Source of the DNA: Dyadobacter bucti
GTDB lineage: Bacteria; Bacteroidota; Bacteroidia; Cytophagales; Spirosomataceae
Length of the DNA: 64,000 nucleotides
Direction: 5' to 3'
Assembly (NCBI RefSeq): GCF_005869225.1
Contig: NZ_SWFP01000002.1
Coordinates: forward strand, 682,001-746,000
How positions within the stretch are numbered: position 1 is the stretch's first letter; each line of letters opens with the position of its first letter. Shown here piece after piece: positions 53,277 through 62,384 of the stretch. A program made the translations under genes and the position numbers. Under the pieces are notes generated by a model, which saw only the letters and a program-made list of their open reading frames with translations, was not told where the DNA came from and did no database searches.

Positions 53277-54290
53277 ATGAAAGATTTAATCAAGATAGAC
53301 GCCCGTTCCAGGGAACCAAAATACCAGCAGATCCTGAACAATGTAATCGCATCGATTGAAAACGGAACGCTGAACCACGGGCAGCAGCTACCTTCGATCA
53401 GCGAACTGGCCGGCTGGCAGAACATTGCAAAAGTGACCGTGGCAAAAGCCTATGAAGATCTGCGTAAACGGGGCGTGATACAGGCCCGGCATGGAAAAGG
53501 TTTTTATGTAACCAATACACAAGTGCGCAGCGCGCTCAATATATTTGTCCTTTTCGATACCCTCAATGCATACAAGGAAACCTTGTATTACGCGATGAAA
53601 GCCGGGCTTCCCGGGGATGCCAGATTGAGCCTCTTCTTTCATCACTACGACCGGAACCTGTTCGAAAGCCTCATCGGTAACAACCTCAACAATTACAATT
53701 ATTTTGTGATCATGCCGCACTTTAATGAGGATGTTTCGGAGGTGGTCAACCGAATTCCGAAAGACCAGCTGGTAATCATCGACAAGGCTGCGGAACAGGT
53801 TACCGGCAATTATGCGGCGATATACCAGGATTTCGAAAATGATATTTATGCGGCCCTTGATTCCTGCCCCGATCTTTTGTCCAAATACAAAAAACTGACG
53901 CTCGTCCTTTCCAAAGGCCAGTTTCAGTTTGTACCGGACGGTATTGTGTCGGGATTCAGGCGTTTTGGGAACACAAACCAAATCGAATGCGCAGTAACAG
54001 AGCGGCTTAATGCCCAGGCCATCAGAAAAGGGGAAGCATACTTGCTTTTTTCCGACCGCGACCTGATCGAATTTGTAAAACATGTGCACCATGAAGGCTG
54101 GCAGCTCGGCAAGGATGTGGGACTGATTTCCTACGACGATACCCCGATGAAAGAAATCCTGGAAGGCGGCATCACTGTGGTTTCGACGGATTTTGAATAC
54201 ATGGGCAGAACGCTGAGTTCAATGGTACGTGAAAGACAGATTGCAAAAATCGCCAATCCTTTCAGCCTGATCCGCCGCAGGTCCCTCTGA
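53277..54290 (+). CDS. GntR-type regulator with LacI-like sugar-binding domain
   Basis: 337 residues from the ATG at 53277; a TTG two codons earlier is possible. GntR winged helix ('IENGTLNHGQQLPSISELAG', 'IAKVTVAKAYEDLRKRGVIQ') is joined to a periplasmic-binding-protein-like domain ('LNIFVLFDTLNAYKETLYYA', 'GLISYDDTPMKEILEGGIT'). This fusion is common for sugar regulators of Bacteroidota. It is followed after 92 bp by the ApnL-like gene and is divergent from GH140, so apiose or an apiose-derived acid is a reasonable ligand guess. Confidence 0.88.
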   Translation: MKDLIKIDARSREPKYQQILNNVIASIENGTLNHGQQLPSISELAGWQNIAKVTVAKAYEDLRKRGVIQARHGKGFYVTNTQVRSALNIFVLFDTLNAYKETLYYAMKAGLPGDARLSLFFHHYDRNLFESLIGNNLNNYNYFVIMPHFNEDVSEVVNRIPKDQLVIIDKAAEQVTGNYAAIYQDFENDIYAALDSCPDLLSKYKKLTLVLSKGQFQFVPDGIVSGFRRFGNTNQIECAVTERLNAQAIRKGEAYLLFSDRDLIEFVKHVHHEGWQLGKDVGLISYDDTPMKEILEGGITVVSTDFEYMGRTLSSMVRERQIAKIANPFSLIRRRSL

Positions 54291-54382
54291 TTTTTAAAAG
54301 TTTTTATCGGATATTGTAGTTGTAAATACACACCAGCTCTGCAGGAAAGAAAACCACGAATCAACCTAACTAAAAAGAACGT

Positions 54383-56152
54383 ATGTTATTGCAAGCTGGC
54401 CCTTTACAGGCCGACTACGTCAATGGTTACCTTCGTTACATCCGTATTGGTAACCAGGAAATCCTGCGCATGATCTATTTTGCGATCCGTGACCAGGATT
54501 GGAACACATTACCGGTCACCATCCAAAGCGAAACCATTTCGCGGACCGTCAATTCCTTTGCGATCAGTTACACCAGTACCGTCCGTCATGATTCCGTACA
54601 GTTCAATTGGAAAGTACGGATTACCGGTTCTGCTGACGGTACAATAGGATTTACAATAGATGGAAAAGCGTTAAGCAGGTTTTTAAGGAACCGCATCGGT
54701 CTCTGCATTCTACATTCTACCGACCACCTCGCAGGCCAACCCTGCTACATCGAACATTCGAACGGTTACTTCTCATACGCCTTTTTCCCTGAGCGGATCA
54801 GCCCGCATCAGCCTTTCAAGAACATCAGTGCAATGCAGTGGCAACTGGATAATAACGGTGCGGCCCGGCTGGATTTTGAAGGGGAGGTTTTTGAAACCGA
54901 AGACCAGCGCAACTGGTCCGATGCTTCCTATAAGACCTATTGTACGCCGCTGGATCTACCTTTTCCCAAGCTAATCACAGCAGGTACGGAGATTAGCCAG
55001 GCTGTAAAACTGACAGTGGCCACCGCCACCGGTTCGAAAGCTCCGGACAGAGAGAGGGAAATCAGGATAGTCGCCACGGGAGAAATGAGCCGTTTTCCTT
55101 TGATAGGCGTACAGCTTGCTCAAAATGAGCCTTCACCCGGAGAAAAAGAGCGCATTTTTCTTTCCCGTGTGGGTTTCAGTCATTTAAGGACGGACATTGT
55201 ACTTTCCGAGCTGGACGCCCCGGCAAAACTGCACAAGGCACTGGAGCAGAGCCGCCAACTGAAAATGCCACTTGAGCTGGTAGTTTTTTGCAATCAGCGA
55301 TTCGACAATGTCCTGAAGATGTTGTTAAAAGTGCTCAAACAACATGCTTCATCGATCAAAACACTGATCCTTTTCGAAACTGAGACCCGGCGCACGAACC
55401 CGAAGCTGATCATACCGGATTTGCGTGAGTATCTGCCGGATGTCAAAATCGGAGGCGGGACAGATGCCAATTTTGCGGAATTCAACCGGAATCCGGTTTC
55501 GTATGAGAACTTTGACTTTGTATCTTTTTCACTGAATCCACAGGCTCATTTATCCGATGACCTGACGCTAACGGACAACCTGAACGCCCAGTCTGACCTG
55601 ATAAAAAGTGCGGGGGAACTGTCTGCGGGCAAAGCGGTATATATATCACCGGTCACGCTGAAACCCCGGTTCAGAACAGTTGCAATGCCTGGCGACAGCC
55701 AGGCACCAGGCGATTATGATGACCGCCAGACCACTGCATTCGCAGCATGCTGGACACTGGGCAGTGTTAAATATCTGTCGGAAGGATGTGCGGCTTCGGT
55801 TACTTTTTTCGAGACGACCGGCCCCGGCGGCATCCTCGATCAAGACATCGTCTATCCGGTGGGTTACCTGCTTCAACATATACTGCAATGGAAACCGGAG
55901 CAGGTAGAGATTACGAGGACTAACGCGGCACTTAAAATCTCGTCACTGTTACTGCACAAAGCCGGTGCAACATGCCTGCTGGTTGCAAATCATAGCACTA
56001 TGGAACAATCCGTGATCCTGCCAGACCAATTTTCTCAGGCAACCGCGCATCTGCTCATCTCCGAAAATCAGCAGGAACCGAGAATAATGACGAGCCTGGA
56101 ACTCGTTCTGGGCCCGCATGAAATCTGGTCGGTTAGCCTTACAACCGGCTGA
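54383..56152 (+). CDS. apnL: D-apionate lactonase-like protein (ApnL family)
   Basis: 589 residues, no signal peptide, cytoplasmic. The N-terminal half holds phrases I associate with ApnL: 'GYLRYIRIGNQEILRMIYFA', 'FLRNRIGLCILHSTDHLAG', 'ISPHQPFKNISAM' and 'FETEDQRNWSDASYKTYCTP'. A TIM-barrel-like middle (about 245-480, 'FLSRVGFSHLRTDIVLSELD') and a small beta end domain follow. ApnL opens D-apionolactone to D-apionate in apiose breakdown. The assignment is from memory of the family pattern, not a search. No apionate oxidoisomerase or other downstream enzyme of that route is seen in the window. The GH140 neighbour supports it. Confidence 0.6.
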   Translation: MLLQAGPLQADYVNGYLRYIRIGNQEILRMIYFAIRDQDWNTLPVTIQSETISRTVNSFAISYTSTVRHDSVQFNWKVRITGSADGTIGFTIDGKALSRFLRNRIGLCILHSTDHLAGQPCYIEHSNGYFSYAFFPERISPHQPFKNISAMQWQLDNNGAARLDFEGEVFETEDQRNWSDASYKTYCTPLDLPFPKLITAGTEISQAVKLTVATATGSKAPDREREIRIVATGEMSRFPLIGVQLAQNEPSPGEKERIFLSRVGFSHLRTDIVLSELDAPAKLHKALEQSRQLKMPLELVVFCNQRFDNVLKMLLKVLKQHASSIKTLILFETETRRTNPKLIIPDLREYLPDVKIGGGTDANFAEFNRNPVSYENFDFVSFSLNPQAHLSDDLTLTDNLNAQSDLIKSAGELSAGKAVYISPVTLKPRFRTVAMPGDSQAPGDYDDRQTTAFAACWTLGSVKYLSEGCAASVTFFETTGPGGILDQDIVYPVGYLLQHILQWKPEQVEITRTNAALKISSLLLHKAGATCLLVANHSTMEQSVILPDQFSQATAHLLISENQQEPRIMTSLELVLGPHEIWSVSLTTG

Positions 56153-56161
56153 TTTCAAACG

Positions 56162-56740
56162 CTATTTAAGTTTACTACCAAGGTTCTCAGCCTTTTCTAT
56201 CCACTGCCGGATCTTTTCCGGTGTTGCTGTTCTCACATTGGTCACGACGGTGACCCTCACAGGGTCCACGCCGCAAAACTGAAGTATCGATTTTTTCAGC
56301 TGGTTGATGCTGGGCCGGCCAAAAGCCAGCCAGTAGTAAATAGCAGGCTGATCGATACTTGTGATGATATGCCCGGTTTTCCCCGAAAGCAGCTTGTCCC
56401 ACCACACTGAGTTTTCACGGTACCTGAACGCCATTCCCGGAAGGAAAAGCCTGTCGATGAACCCTTTCATGATGGCCGGCATACCGCCCCACCAGGTCGG
56501 ATGCACCCAAACCATGTGGTCTGCCCACTTAATTTGTTCCCATGCATTGAGCAGGTCCGGTTCCAGCTCCGTCCTTTTACGGTAGCCGTAATGCAGGTCG
56601 GGGTTAAATTTCAGATCCGCAATGATGAGGTATTTCACTTCTGCCCCGGTATTCCTTGCACCTTTGATATAAGCTTCCGCCAGCGCGTGATTGAGACTTT
56701 CGGGATTGGGGTGGCCGTTGATGACCAGGATTTTTTTCAT
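56162..56740 (-). CDS. NAD(P)H-dependent flavin oxidoreductase (NQO/MdaB-like)
   Basis: 192 residues from the ATG at 56740; the frame is open to 56941 but 'MKKILVINGHPNPESLNHAL' is the natural N-terminus. Flavodoxin-like fold with FMN/FAD loop 'GHPNPESLNHA' and 'WVHPTWWGGMPAIMKGFIDR', the NAD(P)H dehydrogenase (quinone) signature. Cytoplasmic. It converges with the ApnL-like gene (9 bp apart). Probably a stress or quinone reductase unrelated to the sugar genes. Confidence 0.9.
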   Translation of the reverse strand: MKKILVINGHPNPESLNHALAEAYIKGARNTGAEVKYLIIADLKFNPDLHYGYRKRTELEPDLLNAWEQIKWADHMVWVHPTWWGGMPAIMKGFIDRLFLPGMAFRYRENSVWWDKLLSGKTGHIITSIDQPAIYYWLAFGRPSINQLKKSILQFCGVDPVRVTVVTNVRTATPEKIRQWIEKAENLGSKLK

Positions 56741-56848
56741 GATGCGGGTTCCTGATTTTTTACACGAACTTAATAGGGAATAAATGCTCAAAACATGATT
56801 TTTGTCCTGAATAAAACTGGAATCGGTCACAGAACGATGTCGCCCAGA

Positions 56849-56879
56849 CGTAGCGGGCCGCCCGGCGGCAGACGCTACC
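56849..56879. repeat. GC-rich hairpin in the gap upstream of the oxidoreductase
   Basis: CGTAGCG near 56849 pairs with CGCTAC near 56873, and GCCGCC pairs with GGCGGC inside. The 278-bp gap 56741-57019 holds this hairpin and the minisatellite at 56915; no gene is apparent. It may end transcription of the MFS gene. Confidence 0.45.
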
Positions 56880-56914
56880 CCTGCCTTTCCACTGCGCTGC
56901 ATTACTAGACTACA

Positions 56915-57015
56915 CATGACCTCATGACTATTCATGACCAAACATAACTTTCATGACCATACTTGAACTCATGGCCACACACGACCTTCATGACTACACA
57001 TGACCACAAATGACT
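56915..57015. repeat. 10-bp-period minisatellite, locus 2
   Basis: About eleven units of 8-10 bases built on CATGACC/CATGACT, for example ATGACTATTC, ATGACCAAAC, ATGACTACAC and ATGACCACAA. The unit equals that at 29941 in another phase. The array ends 4 bp from the stop codon of the MFS gene, as its relative does for the other sugar-acid MFS gene. Confidence 0.7.
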
Positions 57016-57019
57016 TCAA

Positions 57020-58312
57020 TCACTCTACCCCATCCATCAAAACCCTTTCCACCTTCCCGACCAGGAAAATATAACTCAGCCCGCCGGTTACGGCCAGAAA
57101 ACCCACGAAGACCAGTGCCGGAGAAAAATCCCCGTCCCTTACCAGGTAGCCTATGACAATAGGAACGATGATACTGGCCAGCCCGCCCATAAAATTGAAT
57201 GTACCGCCCGTCAGGCCGATCAGATTTTTGGGTGCGAGCAGTGATACAAAAACCCAGGTGATCGATGCCAGTCCATTCCCGAAAAATGCTACAGACATAA
57301 AAAATATCACCCAAAACGGACTTGTCACGTAATTGGCAAACAAGATGCTTACGCCGAGAAGCATACCGAAAATGACGGGCGTCTTGCGCGCTACGCTCGG
57401 AGAGATATTTTTCTTAACCAGATAGTCAGACAAAAAACCGGAAAGCAACACGCCCAGAAAAGCGCATATAAAAGGAAATGATGCATAAATTCCCGATTTG
57501 ATAAAATCCATTTTACGGAAATTGATCAGATACTGCGGAAACCAGGTAATGAAAAAAACGGACGTACTGGCCACACAGAACTGTCCGAGATAGATCCCCC
57601 AAAGTTTCCTCTTCGAGAGAATAAAGCCAAAATTCTTCCAGGCAAAAGGCATCTTGTTGTCCGGCCTGACCTCAATTCCCCCACCCCCTTCACGGATATA
57701 AGTAAGCTCAGCCTGATTAACCTTTGCATGTTCTGACGGATTCCGGTAAAAGAAATACCAGAAAATACCCCAAAGCACGCCGATCGTGCCGGTTATGTAA
57801 AACAAGCCACGCCAGCCTGCATAGCTTTGGATCAAGGTTAGCAATGGGGTCAGAAATGCGAGACCTAGGTACTGCCCCGATGTGTAAGTAGCAATTGCAG
57901 ATGCCTTTTCCTGATCAGGAAACCAGCTTGTGACGATGCTGTTATTCATCGGATAGGCAGGCGCTTCGGCCATTCCGATCAGCAGCCGGAGCGCGATCAA
58001 CGCAACAAACCCTTCTGCAATACCGATGGTAACGGTTGCGGCAGACCACAATACCAGCGAAAGTGCATACAAAACCCTGACCCCGTATCGGTCAATAAGT
58101 ACGCTGCTGGGTATTTGCAGAGAAGCATATGTCCACCCGAAAGCCGAAAACACGTAGCCCATTTTTACAGAATCCAGATCCAGTTCTTTCGAGATCATCG
58201 AGCCTGCGACCGAAATATTGCTCCTGTCCATGTAGTTGATCACCACATTCACGAAAACTGCCGCTAAAATGGTGTATCGGATTTTGGTTGGCCTGGCGGC
58301 GGTATTGATCAT
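57020..58312 (-). CDS. MFS transporter, sugar-acid (galactonate/hexuronate) type
   Basis: 430 residues and twelve helices. 'NYMDRSNISVAGSMISKELD', 'GYVFSAFGWTYASLQIPSSV' and 'RLLIGMAEAPAYPMNNSIVT' are typical of the anion:cation symporter branch (DgoT, GudP, ExuT). It lies next to dgoD on the same strand, 75 bp downstream, so D-galactonate or a related aldonate is the likely cargo. It is a separate branch from the MFS at 28667 but belongs to the same family. Confidence 0.88.
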   Translation of the reverse strand: MINTAARPTKIRYTILAAVFVNVVINYMDRSNISVAGSMISKELDLDSVKMGYVFSAFGWTYASLQIPSSVLIDRYGVRVLYALSLVLWSAATVTIGIAEGFVALIALRLLIGMAEAPAYPMNNSIVTSWFPDQEKASAIATYTSGQYLGLAFLTPLLTLIQSYAGWRGLFYITGTIGVLWGIFWYFFYRNPSEHAKVNQAELTYIREGGGGIEVRPDNKMPFAWKNFGFILSKRKLWGIYLGQFCVASTSVFFITWFPQYLINFRKMDFIKSGIYASFPFICAFLGVLLSGFLSDYLVKKNISPSVARKTPVIFGMLLGVSILFANYVTSPFWVIFFMSVAFFGNGLASITWVFVSLLAPKNLIGLTGGTFNFMGGLASIIVPIVIGYLVRDGDFSPALVFVGFLAVTGGLSYIFLVGKVERVLMDGVE

Positions 58313-58343
58313 GGTGTCGGATTTTTTGTCCTGGATTAGCGGG

Positions 58344-58372
58344 GTTTGGCGTAGTTTTCAGCTACGCCAAAC
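58344..58372. terminator. Strong hairpin between dgoD and the MFS gene
   Basis: GTTTGGCGTAG (58344-58354) is exactly complementary to CTACGCCAAAC (58362-58372), with a 7-base loop. TTTT follows on the plus strand only. On the minus strand, in the direction of both genes, no T-run follows, so it may dampen rather than stop read-through. Confidence 0.55.
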
Positions 58373-58387
58373 TTTTCAAACTCAATT

Positions 58388-59536
58388 TTACCATTCTGCT
58401 GCACTGCCGTCTTCGTGCGTCCAGAGCGGATTTTTCCAGTTGTGCCCCACTTCCGCCATCCTTCTGACCTGCGCTTCATCGATCTGAATTCCCAGCCCCG
58501 GCCCGGACGGAATATTTACATAGCCATTCTCATAATTAAAGACAGACTGATCTTCGAGGTAATCCATCAAATCGTTGCCCTGGTTGTAATGTATGCCCAG
58601 ACTTTGTTCCTGGATGAAAGCATTATGGCAGGTAGCATCCACCTGCAGGCAGGCGGCCAGCGCAATGGGCCCCAGCGGACAGTGCGGGGCCGCAGCCACA
58701 TCAAATGCCTCCGCCATAGAAAGTATTTTTTTACATTCGGTAATACCACCTGCGTGTGACAGATCGGGCTGGATGATATCGGCATATCCTTTTGTCAGCA
58801 GATCCTTGAAATGCCAGCGGCTGAACATACGCTCGCCGGTCGCGATGGGAATGGATGTATGCTGCGCAATTTCCCTCAGCGCCTCATTGTTTTCAGGCAG
58901 CACCGGTTCTTCGATGAACATAGGGTGAAACTGTTCGAGTTCTTTGGCCAGCACTTTTGCCATCGGTTTGTGCAGACGTCCGTGAAAATCCACTCCGATA
59001 TCCAGGCCATAACCCACTGCTTCGCGGATCGAGGCAACGCGCTGCAATACCAGATCGATTTTTTCAAAAGAATCAATGTACTGCATTTCGTCCGTAGCGT
59101 TCATTTTGATCGCCTTGAAACCATTATCGAATTGCTTCTTCGCCGCGCTGCTTACTTCGGCAGGACGGTCGCCGCCAATCCAGGAGTATACTTTTATTTT
59201 ATCCCTTGCCTTACCACCCAGCAGCTGATAAACGGGAGCGTTGAAAAATTTGCCCTTGATATCCCAGAGCGCCTGATCGATTCCCGAAAGTGCGCTCATC
59301 AGAATAGGCCCGCCCCGGTAGAAGCCACCCCGGTACATGGTATTCCAATGTCCTTCGATATCCATCGGATCTTTCCCGATCAATGCTTCCATCAATTCTA
59401 TCACTGCTGCTTTCACGGTAGCCGCTTTTCCTTCTATAACAGGCTCGCCCCAGCCCACAATACCTTCGTCGGTTTCAATTTTCAGGAATAACCAACGGGG
59501 AGGAACCTGAAAAAGCTCGTAACTTCTGATTTTCAT
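58388..59536 (-). CDS. dgoD: D-galactonate dehydratase
   Basis: 382 residues, the same length as E. coli DgoD, with close similarity end to end: '[20 protein letters not shown]', '[20 protein letters not shown]', '[16 protein letters not shown]' and '[16 protein letters not shown]'. Enolase-superfamily residues are at Asp183, His185, Glu209, Glu235 and His285, the DgoD positions. It makes 2-keto-3-deoxy-galactonate from D-galactonate in the cytoplasm. It leads a minus-strand pair with the MFS gene. No KDGal kinase or aldolase is in the window, so a different aldonate is not excluded. Confidence 0.9.
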   Translation of the reverse strand: MKIRSYELFQVPPRWLFLKIETDEGIVGWGEPVIEGKAATVKAAVIELMEALIGKDPMDIEGHWNTMYRGGFYRGGPILMSALSGIDQALWDIKGKFFNAPVYQLLGGKARDKIKVYSWIGGDRPAEVSSAAKKQFDNGFKAIKMNATDEMQYIDSFEKIDLVLQRVASIREAVGYGLDIGVDFHGRLHKPMAKVLAKELEQFHPMFIEEPVLPENNEALREIAQHTSIPIATGERMFSRWHFKDLLTKGYADIIQPDLSHAGGITECKKILSMAEAFDVAAAPHCPLGPIALAACLQVDATCHNAFIQEQSLGIHYNQGNDLMDYLEDQSVFNYENGYVNIPSGPGLGIQIDEAQVRRMAEVGHNWKNPLWTHEDGSAAEW

Positions 59537-59638
59537 TTTACTGACTGTTTATTTATTTCAACGCAAATTAAGGTACAAACACCACGTTCGCTGCCTTTTA
59601 TAGTGAAAGCATTTTACAAAGGTTTTATATGCGTCAGC

Positions 59639-59689
59639 TGGCGCCGACTTCCAGTCGGTGCCGCCTATGCAGCCGATCTCCAGATCGGC
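59639..59689 (+). repeat. Double-hairpin dispersed repeat, copy A
   Basis: GGCGCCGACTTCCAGTCGG, TGCCGCCTATGCAG, and then CCGATCTCCAGATCGG. Two hairpins separated by a CCTATG spacer. Reverse translation gives the known spurious 'GCIGGTDWKSAPA' peptide. It lies 27 bp before the ATG of the gene at 59716. Confidence 0.75.
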
Positions 59690-59715
59690 AAAACCAGCAA
59701 AAACAAAAACAATCA

Positions 59716-60684
59716 ATGAAGAACCAAAAACTCCCTCTTGCCATAACCACCCTGATCCTGACAATCCTGCTCAGCTCGGCATACATGATCAAAGGTCACA
59801 GAACCCAAACTCCGGAACAAAAACCCGCCGCCGCCTCCTACAAATGGACAGGCGCCTGGCAGCCGTCCCGCATCAGCGCCGAAGACGGTATTACTGCCCT
59901 GGATATTAAAATCGGCAAGTTTATAAATCTTCCCAAGGAGGAGCTGGCTCAGGTTATTTTTAATGTTAACAATCGTTTTCCGGGTTCCAAATCGTGGGCA
60001 TTCTGGGCTGTCGGCGATATGTCTGGTCTTACGCCCGGGCACAACGGCCTTACGGAAGCACAGCATGAAGCCTATCTGAATTACATGGACCTGCTGGGCG
60101 TGGCCGTATTTCTGGAAATTTTTCCGTCCAAAAAAACCAGTACTAATATTCTGACTGAAATTGACCGCTGGCTGGGCAAATTCAAACACCATCCATCCGT
60201 AGCAGGATTCGGCATTGATCTGGAATATTATGAAAAAGCATCAGATGCCGCCGCCAAAACCTGGGACGACAAAATAAAATCGTATAACCCGGCATACCGT
60301 CTTTTTATCAGGCATTATGATCCTGGCTTTATGCCTCCCACATACCGTGGCAAAGGTGATCTCATTTTCGTGGATTTTGCTTCGGAAGCTACCGTAGAGG
60401 ATCTGAGCAAAGGTTTTGCAGCCTGGGCCAACCGCTTCGCCCCGACCGCCTGCGCTTTTCAGATCGGCTATCCCGCAGACGAAGACGGTATGAACGGCAG
60501 CAATACACTGGGATGGTGGAAACTAAAAAATCCCGTCACTGACTGGGGAAACATGATCTTGGCACAAATCAAAAACCCGAAACAAGAGCTGGGGCTGATA
60601 TGGGTAACCGCTAAATCGGCCAAAACTTACCACCAATCCTGGGACCTGACCAGAGGTGCAAAACTCCCGAAAGCGAAAAAATAG
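59716..60684 (+). CDS. Exported TIM-barrel-like protein, unrecognised
   Basis: 322 residues from the ATG at 59716; the frame runs 29 codons upstream through the repeat copy A and that part should not be coding. N-terminal signal anchor ('LAITTLILTILLSSAYMIKG'). 'SVAGFGIDLEYYEKASDAAA' resembles the DxxxDxE strand of GH18-like barrels, followed by 'YRLFIRHYDPGFMPPTYRGK', 'GDLIFVDFASEA' and 'CAFQIGYPADEDG' at strand ends. The fold guess is TIM barrel, and function is unknown. Stands alone. Confidence 0.72.
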   Translation: MKNQKLPLAITTLILTILLSSAYMIKGHRTQTPEQKPAAASYKWTGAWQPSRISAEDGITALDIKIGKFINLPKEELAQVIFNVNNRFPGSKSWAFWAVGDMSGLTPGHNGLTEAQHEAYLNYMDLLGVAVFLEIFPSKKTSTNILTEIDRWLGKFKHHPSVAGFGIDLEYYEKASDAAAKTWDDKIKSYNPAYRLFIRHYDPGFMPPTYRGKGDLIFVDFASEATVEDLSKGFAAWANRFAPTACAFQIGYPADEDGMNGSNTLGWWKLKNPVTDWGNMILAQIKNPKQELGLIWVTAKSAKTYHQSWDLTRGAKLPKAKK

Positions 60685-60733
60685 GCATGCACTTCACTAA
60701 TAAATCGATTCCATTTCGCAGACAGTATAACTT

Positions 60734-60741
60734 TATATTTG
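60734..60741 (+). promoter_or_regulatory. Candidate -7 box for the TlpA-like gene
   Basis: TATATTTG matches TAnnTTTG, 81 bp before the start codon at 60822. The -33 box is not convincing (TTTCG at 60714-60718, 15 bp away). Confidence 0.3.
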
Positions 60742-60821
60742 TTCTTGCCGGGCAAACTATTTTGGGCCGACTGTTCAAGATACAATTTTGCCCACTTATT
60801 TATTAAATCGTCAGGAAAAAG

Positions 60822-62282
60822 ATGATACACAACAAAAGAAAATGCCGGATCCGGCACAAAATTCAAATTCTGATATGTGTTTTTCTAACTGCGATGAATA
60901 CTTTGTTCGCTCAGACATCTTTTTGGTATGATTTCAGCGGCACGGCTTCTTTGGAAATTAATTATACCAACAACACTAGGCCCAATGCATGTAAAGTGTC
61001 CTCCTACAAAATGTTTCCGGAAGAATACACCGATATCATCGACACATTATCCTCAGGCTTCGGAAAAAAAACTTACAAAATACCGGTTAGCGGGCCTCAA
61101 AGCGTGACATTGACATTACCAGGAATAGAGGTACCCATTTTGCTAATACCCGGTGCGAGTCTTGCCTGCGCCGTTGATTTCTCGGACATTAAAAATGTGA
61201 AGTTTCAAACTGCCGACAGCCTTTCTCTGATTAATGGCTATTTGTTAAAAAAGAAATTTCTCAGCTCGTCTCCCGTCAAAAACAAAAGTAGCGAAGCATC
61301 TCCACCGGCCGGTTACCTGACAAGTTACAGCGCCAAAATGAATGACCTCTATCAAAAAGAAATGCTGTTTTTTGATCAGAATAAAGATGAGTTGCCCAAG
61401 TGGTTCCAAACGCATGAATACTGGAACATCAGATATGCCGATGCATCTGCCAGAATGAACACTGTTGTATCGCGGGAGATTTCTATTCAAAAGGCAGAGT
61501 CGATTCCGCCCAACTATTACAGTTTTCTGGACGCCCTGCCGGTCGGTAACCAATCTGCAAAAAACAATTATAAGTATTACTTATTTCTCTACGAGCTTTT
61601 CAATAAAAGACTGAAGGAAAAAAAGTTTGCAGGGTGCAAGTCAGCCGATTGGCTTCCATTTCACATTTGTCAGGCCGAAATGGAATTGTCGGGAGATGTC
61701 CTGGATATGTACAAAGCGTGGGCCATTCAGCTTGTTTTCAACCAGTACAACAGAGACGTTGCGAAAGAATACTTGAAACAAAACAGCAACATTTTTCGTG
61801 ATCCTGTCTGGCTGGAAAAATTACAGCTATCGCTCAAAAGCAAAGAGAAGTTTCTTGAAAAAAATAAGCCTGCACCAAATTTTGTCTTGACCGATTTAAA
61901 AGATTCGCTGACGTCACTGAAGTCCATGAAGGGAAATGTCGTTGTGTTATCGTTCTGGTTTGCGGGGTGCAAACCTTGTATCGAAGAATTTCCTTTCGAG
62001 AATGCGCTGGCGGAGAAATTCAGAGACCAGCAGGTCAAAATCGTAAACGTTTGTGTAAACACAACGGAAGAAAACTGGCGCAGGTACAGCGAAAGGTTCG
62101 GACTGAAAACAATCAATTTATGGGCAAACCCTCAATGGGAAAAATCGGTCATCGAGAAATACGATCTGACAGTATTCCCCAAATATGTTTTGCTTGACAA
62201 AAATCTGAATGCGGTGGATACCAGTGCCGAGCGCCCCAGCCAGGGCCTGGAAAATCAAATTATGACATTACTGAATCAGTAA
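60822..62282 (+). CDS. TlpA-like thioredoxin-fold protein
   Basis: 486 residues with a signal peptide (about 1-31). A long N-terminal part (about 35-330) has no fold I can name, helical in its second half. The C-terminal thioredoxin domain (about 348-486) has 'VLSFWFAGCKPCIEEFPFEN' with CKPC at 383-386 and 'FPKYVLLDKNLN' as the cis-Pro loop. It probably handles disulfides in the periplasm. It differs from the TlpA at 11397 in its N-terminal domain. Single gene. Confidence 0.85.
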   Translation: MIHNKRKCRIRHKIQILICVFLTAMNTLFAQTSFWYDFSGTASLEINYTNNTRPNACKVSSYKMFPEEYTDIIDTLSSGFGKKTYKIPVSGPQSVTLTLPGIEVPILLIPGASLACAVDFSDIKNVKFQTADSLSLINGYLLKKKFLSSSPVKNKSSEASPPAGYLTSYSAKMNDLYQKEMLFFDQNKDELPKWFQTHEYWNIRYADASARMNTVVSREISIQKAESIPPNYYSFLDALPVGNQSAKNNYKYYLFLYELFNKRLKEKKFAGCKSADWLPFHICQAEMELSGDVLDMYKAWAIQLVFNQYNRDVAKEYLKQNSNIFRDPVWLEKLQLSLKSKEKFLEKNKPAPNFVLTDLKDSLTSLKSMKGNVVVLSFWFAGCKPCIEEFPFENALAEKFRDQQVKIVNVCVNTTEENWRRYSERFGLKTINLWANPQWEKSVIEKYDLTVFPKYVLLDKNLNAVDTSAERPSQGLENQIMTLLNQ

Positions 62283-62308
62283 TGCTGCTGAATGCTGGCA
62301 CCGACCCG

Positions 62309-62359
62309 TTGGCGCCGGCTTCCAGCCGGTGCCGCCTATGCAGCCGACTTCCAGTCGGC
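62309..62359 (+). repeat. Double-hairpin dispersed repeat, copy B (left flank of toxin-antitoxin pair)
   Basis: GGCGCCGGCTTCCAGCCGG, TGCCGCCTATGCAG, and then CCGACTTCCAGTCGG. Differs from copy C at two positions only. It lies 26 bp before the -7 box of the toxin-antitoxin operon. Confidence 0.8.
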
Positions 62360-62384
62360 GAGTTATTATCTGAACCTTTTGACT

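Noticed and set aside
56741-56941. Longer start for the NAD(P)H oxidoreductase
   Set aside because: The added 67 residues are low in sense for the family and cover the GC-rich hairpin and minisatellite; MKKILVINGHPNPES is the natural start.
59629-59715. N-terminal extension of the orphan exported protein
   Set aside because: This part is the dispersed repeat copy A read in frame, and the ATG at 59716 starts a normal signal anchor.
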